From contig NW_008246108.1 in assembly GCF_000281045.1 (NCBI RefSeq), forward strand, positions 193,369 through 222,889: a stretch of 29,521 bases of DNA, written 5' to 3'. Position 1 is the stretch's first letter. The number at the start of each line of letters is the position of its first letter. The notes beneath the pieces were generated by a model that saw only the letters and a list, made by a program, of their open reading frames with translations, ran no database searches and was not told where the DNA came from. Position numbers and translations under genes: made by a program. Positions 27,384-29,521 of this stretch are shown here, piece after piece. Origin of the DNA: Saprolegnia diclina VS20. Its lineage: Eukaryota > Oomycota > Saprolegniomycetes > Saprolegniales > Saprolegniaceae.

Positions 27384-28556
27384 TTATAGCAGCGTGCAAA
27401 ACTTGAGAAAGAGCGGGCCCGGCTCGTCGTAGAGGCCGATCGGGTTTTGCCGGACGACGATCGTCTTGACGTCGTCGCCGGTCGGCCGGCCTTCCATCGG
27501 CGGCTGGCGGCGGAAGATGACAATGAGCTCGCGCAGATGCGCGTTGGACATGTACGGGTCCATGTAAAAGAGCCGTGTCTGGGGCGCCACCTCAATGTGC
27601 CCGCAGTGCAGATGGTCGATGAGCAGGGAAGTCGCCGTGCTAGTTCATCGTCGTGATGACAGAATTCGAGAACCACAAACCTCGCAAAGGCCGACCCGCC
27701 ACTCTCGACGAACGCAGCGTCCGAGACTAGACCAAGTAGGTTGAGCCGACGTCGAGTGCGATCATGCACCTCGCCACGCAATGACGTTGGCCTTGGCAAT
27801 GTTGGCTTGGATGAAGCGCCGAAGCCCTTGCAAAAACGGGTGGGCGCCTAACCATGAGAAATAAGAACGTCGCGCTGAGGCTCGAAGCCTGTACCAATGT
27901 TGGCGTTGTGTTGCTGGAGAAACGACATGAGCGCGTCTTTGGCCGCATCGATCTCGGCGCGGGTGCGGAGGTACCCTTCCAGCAGCCGCACGGTCAAGAA
28001 GGGCGTGCCATCGACCGGGTGCGTCTCGGCGAGGTAGTGCACACTCTGGCGCTGCGCGAGCGTCGCAGCAAACTCGTCGTACTATAGCAGCCAGTGCCAT
28101 TCATCGAGTGGTTGTCGTCGAAGCGTGTACCCGCTGCTTGGACGCGTACGCGTGGAACTCGGCGCGGACTTGGTTCTTGACGCGCTCGAGCACCGTGAGG
28201 CTAGCCAGGTGGACGTCAGCCTCCGAGACGCGTGACGTCGACAGCGACTACTTGGTGTAGAAGATGTCGCTGTGGTCGGCGATGGGGCAGTGCGCGAGGC
28301 CCAGGCTCGCGAGCGTCGCGTCGGCGCTCGACGTGCTGCCCGCGCCTGGGATCGAGATGCTAAGGCCGTGTCATTGGCAGGCGACGTCAACTAGTAGAGG
28401 GACGTACGCGACTTGGTCGAGCTTGAGGCCTTCGTAGACGTCGAGGATCGCCTTGGCGTCGTGGGTCTCGTCATGCTGGAAGTAGTACGCTTGGCAGATG
28501 CCCCGCCACTGGCCGAGGACGGTCTCGGCGCTTGCGTCAACGCAGCGGCAGCCCAT
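27384..28556 (-). CDS. Unrecognised protein, seven small exons
   Basis: Exons 28556-28408, 28359-28252, 28200-28131, 28081-27895, 27847-27770, 27726-27681 and 27639-27384 encode 297 residues; introns are 41-51 bases. All junctions follow GT...TAG and the total length is a multiple of three. The protein is soluble-looking, with no signal peptide or membrane span. Features: an N-terminal CRC with HDETHD; a turn GAGSTSSAD near 54-62; helices with VLERVKNQVRAEFHAYASKQR; then HYLAETHPVDGTPFLTVRLLEGYLRTRAEIDAAK split by no intron; FLQGLRRFIQANIAKANVIAW; and a beta-like C-terminus LFYMDPYMSN...VRQNPIGLYDEPGP. I do not recognise the family. The ATG at 28556 is the first in frame. It is tail-to-tail with TNPO3. 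Confidence 0.75.
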
Positions 28557-29521
28557 GGTACGACCGGAAATGTTTCTTTTTTGAGTGGGTGAAAAAGGTT
28601 ACACGCAACGTTTTACACGTTCCTCGGTGGGAAATCCACCGCAAGTGCAAAGTGCAAGTGCAAAGTGGCGTCGTGTCGACAAGGATCCAAGCCATTGGAC
28701 TCTGAGAGACTAGCTTGGCGGAGGAGAAATAGCTACGACGTCGTTCTCCTCGCCTATCTCGAATTGTACTACGTTTTAACGTGACGCTACCGAGTACGGT
28801 GGCTGACGAGCCTCTCGTTTGGTGCACATTGGCAACGATGCAGAAGGGTCGAGGAAAGGGTGTGACGCACGTGCCTACACTCGGAAGAAGGGTGAGATCT
28901 ATGGATGGTTGACGAAGTCTCAAAGAAACACGCAAGGGGCAACGACGGGCGCTTCGATTATTCGAATGCGTCGCGACTTGAAGTTGGGCGATTGCATGTT
29001 AAAACCGCGTCGAGGCTTTTTTCGCATTCGACTTGATAGCTCCAGCTCCAGTGGACGCGTTCGTACGCTTCGATGCCCAGCTCCAATAAGATCTGATCTG
29101 GGGTGACGCAGTGGGCGATTGCGACAGAGGCCTCTACGGTACTCGCCAAACGCACGTTGTGTATATCGTCGTTGGATACTACTACCGACGGCGCTGTCAA
29201 GTAGTACGTCCATTCTAGCTGTAGACCGAGCACGCATCCCTACCGAGCCTCGTTCGATAGCCTTTTTGGTAGTCGATACGAGCTCAGCTTCGAGCTTCGG
29301 CTTTGTGAGGTCGCTTCATGCCATTGACAAGGTTAAAGCCCTACCCCCGGCTCAACGCCAAACCTTGTCCAATGTTAGTCGTTTGCGTGATCGACGCCTA
29401 GTTATAGCTCCATAGTCCATCTCATTCGGTGGAAAGGACCAGCGCAGAGCCTGGTCGCCGAGTCATTGACGCGTGATGCATCATCAACGGCGTGCGTCCC
29501 ACCGGATCTGGATTTCCCACG
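28557..29521. other. Right-end region, no gene supported
   Basis: The 5' flank of the 28556 gene and 960 bases to the window end. Two overlapping minus-strand frames lie at about 28920-29300, one containing ILLELGIEAYERVHWSWSY and the other TTKKAIERGSVGMRARS. Neither has a good start, a motif or an intron model that joins it to anything. They may be an exon of a gene lying beyond the edge, or decayed sequence. Confidence 0.45.

Noticed and set aside
1-29521. Retroelements, LTRs or DNA transposons
   Set aside because: No reverse transcriptase, integrase or transposase motifs and no long terminal repeats were recognised in any frame.

Overview
This is nuclear DNA of a filamentous eukaryote, most likely an oomycete of the Saprolegniales. 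The pointers are GC-rich third codon positions, genes packed a few hundred bases apart on both strands, introns of only about 40-54 bases (often starting GTAC, nearly always ending TAG), and copies of the oomycete Inr/FPR core promoter just upstream of several start codons. The genus is inferred from style; no species marker is present.

Layout. Bases 1-9428 hold six members of an uncharacterised, helix-rich paralogous family, here called family A, with a decayed ferric-reductase fragment (about 4206-4962) among them. A seventh member lies at 22321-23337. Bases 9603-13118 hold a carbonyl-reductase-like SDR (three exons), a PX-domain protein and a small secreted protein. Bases 13850-22147 hold three copies of a polytopic membrane protein, here called family B (two on minus, one on plus), with a second SDR between them. 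Bases 23857-27337 encode a 17-exon transportin-3 (TNPO3-like) of 912 residues. Its 3' end lies 46 bases from that of a convergent, unrecognised seven-exon gene (27384-28556). The last 960 bases have no gene I can support.

Three copies of a dispersed repeat (6084, 7904, 19829) lie between genes. Each carries a small AT-rich dyad, and two of the copies share compensating changes in its arms.

How the genes relate. TNPO3 is housekeeping (nuclear import of SR-type cargo). The rest looks like a lineage-specific expansion zone in which families A and B and the SDR pair have duplicated locally. No pathway joins them on present evidence. The most novel content is family A (shared Trp-Cys motif, two subfamilies, one member with a central hydrophobic hairpin) and family B (glycosylated ectodomain, many membrane spans, a conserved RYE-x-VLGDPTA motif). 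All exon models were joined by eye; summed coding lengths of the SDRs, family B, TNPO3 and the seven-exon gene are each divisible by three and free of internal stops.
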